44,324 nt of DNA from contig NZ_CALDMP010000053.1 of NCBI RefSeq assembly GCF_937915125.1, positions 1 through 44,324 of the forward strand, given 5' to 3'. The DNA comes from an uncultured Ruminococcus sp. (GTDB taxonomy: Bacteria > Bacillota > Clostridia > Oscillospirales > Ruminococcaceae). The notes below the pieces were generated by a model. That model was given only the letters and a program-made list of their open reading frames with translations. It had not been told where the DNA came from and ran no database searches. Positions 41,215 through 44,324 of this stretch are shown in pieces; position 1 is the first letter of the stretch; each line of letters opens with the position of its first letter. The translations under genes and the position numbers were made by a program.

Positions 41215-42875
41215 ACCCCATTCCCTTCTATCGAAAGACGCAGAACAAGCTGCCATTCGCCGTCCTCATCCCGATTGACTGTAAACTGACCGGAAGCCAA
41301 GAGAAAAAAATCAATGTCTGCATCTGTGTTTAACGTCAGATAAAAGAAATCCTCCGTTTTCCAGGCGTAAACTGTGAGACAACTCATGTGATCCAAAGAA
41401 AGTTCCATGATCCTTTCAAAAAAGTCGTACATTTTTATCAGGGAAACAGCTGGAACGGGTTCTGTCATGTCCGAAGCAAATCCACAGGTCACGCCGTACA
41501 TCTCCAGATTGTTCATGGATTCCCCAAACGTCAATGAAAGCTCTCTTGCATCCAGCAAAGATGCTTTATCGGCCAGAAACACAAGATTGCTTCGCCGTTT
41601 CAGATAAGCACCAATGACCAGCATTTTTTTCAGCAGTACGCATCGAGCTTCGTCTGTTTCGGCTTTTTCCGTCTGCCTGATCAGCTCATCCATAAGACAA
41701 ATCTGTGGTGCTGTCTCCTGCTGGATAATTCGGTACAGGCGTTCCTGTTCCGCAACGTGCGCCTCACGGGCTTTGACGGCGTTTTCCTCTTCCAGGAGCC
41801 CATTGCTGTCCTCCAGATTTTCCTTGGCTTCTCTCAGTGCATCCAGCACCTCCAGAAGTGCCGACATATCTTCTGACCAGATAACATGCCCGCCATGTAT
41901 GGGCGCACTGGAAAGCCGTATGCCGCCATCCAGCATGACAAAGCCGTTTTCTGTCTGACGAAGCACCGAAGGATTCACGCGCTTTGCCGTTCTGGAGGAC
42001 AGACAGACATGGTATGCTTCGTCAGTGATTTGTGCACCCACAGTTGAAGCGTCAAATAATTCCAAATAGTGGGTATTCGCTTGAATAAACCCGCACCGAA
42101 TGCAGAGTTCCAGCGTCGCAGCGTACATGAGACACATGACTGCCGTCATATCCCCAGCAAGAAACAGCAGCCATTTGATTCTGAGAAAATACAAGCTGAG
42201 ATATAGAATCAGAACCGCAATAGGGATGCAAGGAAACAGAATCAATCTGCGGCTGCCGGAAACTCTACGCTTTCTGCACAGCTCGACCAACATGAAAATG
42301 CCACACAAAAACATCCAGATGGCAAGCAGATAATAGCCCACAGCATAACCATTATCTTGATCCGTCCACACAGCCGCTTCTGCCGGAAAGGTAAATACAA
42401 GTTGATGCAGATCGTTTGTCATGACCAGCAGGAAGAGGATAGTTGTGGGCAGGTACAAAAGCCCCGCCTGTTTCGGCAGACAGTAGTTCTCCGGTTTGCC
42501 AATGGACATGGCCACAAAAACGGCAAGCAGCGGAATGAACAGCAAGGGCAGATAATACAGATACCAGAGATGCCGTGTAAGGGTGGGATGAAGCGTCGAA
42601 GAAACAAAATGAAATTTCAGGGTTCTTACAAGAAACCAGAACACCATCAGCGCAGCAATGGCAGTCAAATACCGTCGCGCCTGCTTTTGAATGATCCGGT
42701 TCCGCAGGGAAAATCCCCATGCAAGAAAGAGGGCAAGGTAAATCAGCGCACGCACCAGACCCATCTCATGGGAATAGCTGTCTCTGATTCCCGGAATACG
42801 GCATATATACGCAATCAATAACAGAACAGCAATGGGTATCATTTTGCAGAGATCCTTTTTGCTTTGCTTCGTCAC
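41211..42875 (-). CDS. 7TM-type sensor protein with coiled coil, no recognisable kinase active site
   Basis: 554 residues from a GTG at 42875, seven bases after GAGGTG; the longer frame to 42980 runs into a repeat relic. About seven or eight hydrophobic segments (about 10-260), as in histidine kinase N-terminal 7TM domains, are followed by a PAS-like stretch (about 265-345). Then comes a coiled coil (LREAKENLEDSNGLLEEENA) and a helical module starting RLYRIIQQETAPQICLMDEL. At the place of the phosphorylatable His there is no His, and no N- or G-box is visible in the last 150 residues. It therefore looks like a membrane receptor or pseudo-kinase that feeds the separate kinase at 40261. The three genes are joined by ATGA overlaps. 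Confidence 0.85.
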   Translation of the reverse strand: MTKQSKKDLCKMIPIAVLLLIAYICRIPGIRDSYSHEMGLVRALIYLALFLAWGFSLRNRIIQKQARRYLTAIAALMVFWFLVRTLKFHFVSSTLHPTLTRHLWYLYYLPLLFIPLLAVFVAMSIGKPENYCLPKQAGLLYLPTTILFLLVMTNDLHQLVFTFPAEAAVWTDQDNGYAVGYYLLAIWMFLCGIFMLVELCRKRRVSGSRRLILFPCIPIAVLILYLSLYFLRIKWLLFLAGDMTAVMCLMYAATLELCIRCGFIQANTHYLELFDASTVGAQITDEAYHVCLSSRTAKRVNPSVLRQTENGFVMLDGGIRLSSAPIHGGHVIWSEDMSALLEVLDALREAKENLEDSNGLLEEENAVKAREAHVAEQERLYRIIQQETAPQICLMDELIRQTEKAETDEARCVLLKKMLVIGAYLKRRSNLVFLADKASLLDARELSLTFGESMNNLEMYGVTCGFASDMTEPVPAVSLIKMYDFFERIMELSLDHMSCLTVYAWKTEDFFYLTLNTDADIDFFLLASGQFTVNRDEDGEWQLVLRLSIEGNGV

Positions 42876-42899
42876 CGCAGCACACCTCACTTTTTCTTG

Positions 42900-42946
42900 A
42901 GTTTTATCGCACAAAGAATGCCAGTCAGCTTTGCACGTTCTATGAT
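42900..42946. repeat. Degenerate relic of the MITE-like repeat, copy N
   Basis: TTTTATCGCACAAAGAATG and CCAGTCAGCTTTGCACGTTC resemble the end and arm of copies B, K and L with many changes. Partial only. Confidence 0.45.
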
Positions 42947-43012
42947 TTCGCTTGTTTCTGATGGATGATCCTTGTGGCATTTCCCATCACGGAGCTTATG
43001 AAAAACGGTAAT

Positions 43013-44324
43013 TTACTTCGTCAGATCCTCCCAGGTCACATCTGACCCCACAGAAACACGTGCATAGTACAGCAGGATCAGGTATGCATCATCTGCATCC
43101 AGATCGCCGTCCTGGTCAATATCCGCAGCCTCGATGAGCTGTTCTTCCAGTTCCGGTGTGTCGAACATGGTGTGCTCCTTGCCCACCATTTCCTCAGCGT
43201 AGTATACCAGAACAGTGTACGCATCGTCTGCGTCAATTTTGCCGTCCTGGTTGGCATCGCCTTTCAGGATCGTATCCGCAGTGCCTGCTACCGTGAAGGC
43301 AACATCCACAGAGCCGACATAATCGCCGATGCCGGAAATGGTCAGGGTATAATCCCCGGCATCCGTTACCACAAAGTCTCCCTCCAGGACATAATCCACG
43401 CCGCAGGTCAATCGTTCACCGTTGTAGGAGACGATGGGTTCCACATACTGTTCCGTGCCGTCGCAGGTGATATCGTCCAGCTGAACGGAAACCGTATCGG
43501 CGGTCAGCTCCGGATGGGTCATGCCCACAACGAAGAGTTCTGCGCCTGCAAAGCCGGTTTTTGGGATGAATTCTACGGTGAGACAGCCATTCGCATCGGC
43601 AGCCGCCTGAGAGATGTACAGGAGGTTTTCGCCGGAAAAGGGCGCTTCTGCTTCGCTGGACTGCATGATGTAGAAGTTGTAGATTTCGCCGGGGGTCAGG
43701 TTAGTGAAATCGGCGGATTGAAGCGTGCCGGTTTCCACATCGGCGGTGTAGCTTTCGGCGATGGGAGAGGAACCGTAAAGGGTGGGTTCTGCGGCGGCTG
43801 TGGTGAGGTCGGGGGCGGTGGAGTTGTAGTGGATGGTGGCGTTGATTAGCTCATCATTGTCAGAGCCTATTGTAATTGCGTTCCATTCGGCTTCTGTGCC
43901 GGTAAAGTATACATCAGTCAGATTATCACAGTCCACAAACGCACGATCACCAATCGAGATCACACTGTTGGGAATGGTGATGCTGGTCAGACTATAACAG
44001 CACCAAAACGCATCATCACCAATTGAGGTCACACTGTTGGGAATGGTGATGCTGGTCAGACTTTTACAGCACCAAAACGCATCTTCTCCAATCGTGGTCA
44101 CACTGTTGGGAATGGTGATGCTGGTCAGACTATAACAGCCCAAAAACGCAGAATTTCCAATCGTGGTCACACTGTTGGGAATGGTGATGCTGGTCAGATT
44201 ATCACAGCCATAAAACGCAGAATCTCCAATCGTGATCACACTGTTGGGAATGGTAATGCTGGTCAGACCTTTACAGCACCAAAACGCATCTTCTCCAATC
44301 GTGGTCACACTGTTGGGAATGGTG
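43013..44324 (-). CDS. BspA-type LRR protein with dockerin, 5' end beyond the window
   Basis: The frame is open to the window edge, so the start and signal peptide are missing; 437 codons are visible. The first 135 residues are LRR_5 repeats of exactly 23 residues (LTSITIPNSVTTIGEDAFWC and so on), closing with LTDVYFTGTEAEWNAITIG, a cap also present in the gene at 4996. A beta-rich region (about 155-345) with an Ig-like end (YTLTISGIGDYVGSVDVAFT) precedes the dockerin, with DANQDGKIDADD and DIDQDGDLDADD. The dockerin class matches the gene at 4996 and the short protein at 10353. It is likely a cellulosome-displayed adhesin; the ligand is unknown. Confidence 0.88.
   Translation of the reverse strand, partial: TIPNSVTTIGEDAFWCCKGLTSITIPNSVITIGDSAFYGCDNLTSITIPNSVTTIGNSAFLGCYSLTSITIPNSVTTIGEDAFWCCKSLTSITIPNSVTSIGDDAFWCCYSLTSITIPNSVISIGDRAFVDCDNLTDVYFTGTEAEWNAITIGSDNDELINATIHYNSTAPDLTTAAAEPTLYGSSPIAESYTADVETGTLQSADFTNLTPGEIYNFYIMQSSEAEAPFSGENLLYISQAAADANGCLTVEFIPKTGFAGAELFVVGMTHPELTADTVSVQLDDITCDGTEQYVEPIVSYNGERLTCGVDYVLEGDFVVTDAGDYTLTISGIGDYVGSVDVAFTVAGTADTILKGDANQDGKIDADDAYTVLVYYAEEMVGKEHTMFDTPELEEQLIEAADIDQDGDLDADDAYLILLYYARVSVGSDVTWEDLTK
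43961..44324. repeat. Tandem 69-bp repeats in the LRR gene
   Basis: CACACTGTTGGGAATGGTGA recurs at 43961, 44030, 44099, 44168, 44237 and 44306, an exact 69-bp period (23 codons). Units differ at only a few positions, mostly in the part encoding the variable cap (TATAACAG, TTTTACAG, TTATCACAG). The array continues past the window edge. Confidence 0.95.

Noticed and set aside
43961..44324. CRISPR array
   Set aside because: The 69-bp units are contiguous, in frame and encode LRR repeats; there are no unique spacers.
1..44324. tRNA or rRNA genes
   Set aside because: None were recognised on either strand by eye.

Overview
The window looks like a chromosome segment of a cellulosome-producing, low-to-mid-GC Ruminococcus (Ruminococcus flavefaciens / champanellensis / albus type). 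The main reason is that five secreted proteins end in type I-like dockerins (GH9, GH30_8 and GH43 enzymes, a short dockerin protein, and two BspA-type leucine-rich-repeat proteins, one cut by the window edge; six dockerin proteins in all). Threonine-rich linkers, Shine-Dalgarno sites of the AGGAGG type and consensus sigma-A promoters fit a Firmicute. I cannot fix the species from the sequence alone.

Layout. 1-170: tail of a Crp/Fnr regulator. 354-11156 (minus strand): GH9 cellulase; a run of genes encoding a cell-wall-repeat/transglutaminase-like protein, an LRR-dockerin protein, a lipoprotein and a membrane acyltransferase; and a small dockerin protein. 11696-14167: GH30_8 glucuronoxylanase with CBM22 and dockerin. 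14585-16028: TetR regulator plus lipoprotein. 16629-21163: corrinoid-dependent methyl-transfer cluster (two UroD/MtaA-type methyltransferases, two corrinoid proteins, and the stump of a corrinoid-activating ferredoxin), broken by an IS3-family remnant. 21658-28191: alpha-galactoside uptake and cleavage locus (AraC regulator, divergent ABC binding protein, two permeases, GH36), followed by a galactokinase stump. 28706-30589: an IS256-type remnant and an FtsX-like permease that truncate each other. 30965-32947: a stand-alone PLD-nuclease/P-loop ATPase fusion, a candidate defence gene. 33463-35709: GH43-CBM6-dockerin. 36079-39491: two lipoproteins, a zinc-ribbon protein and a pseudo-receiver. 39641-42875: a translationally coupled 7TM sensor / histidine kinase / LuxR response regulator set. 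43013-end: LRR-dockerin protein with almost identical 69-bp repeats.

The genes together describe plant cell-wall attack: cellulose (GH9), glucuronoxylan (GH30_8), arabinoxylan side chains (GH43) and alpha-galactosides (GH36 plus ABC importer; no ATPase gene here, so a shared one is presumed). LRR, transglutaminase-like and acyltransferase genes point to surface attachment or decoration.

The most distinctive feature is a family of about 14 intergenic, strongly palindromic MITE-like repeats (about 40 to 195 bp). They occur in several size classes, both orientations and at least two terminal types, including a chimera of the two. None lies inside a gene, though one (copy A) touches the stop codon of the GH9 gene. 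Two sit between a consensus promoter and its ribosome binding site. All functional statements are by eye from motifs; no database search was run.
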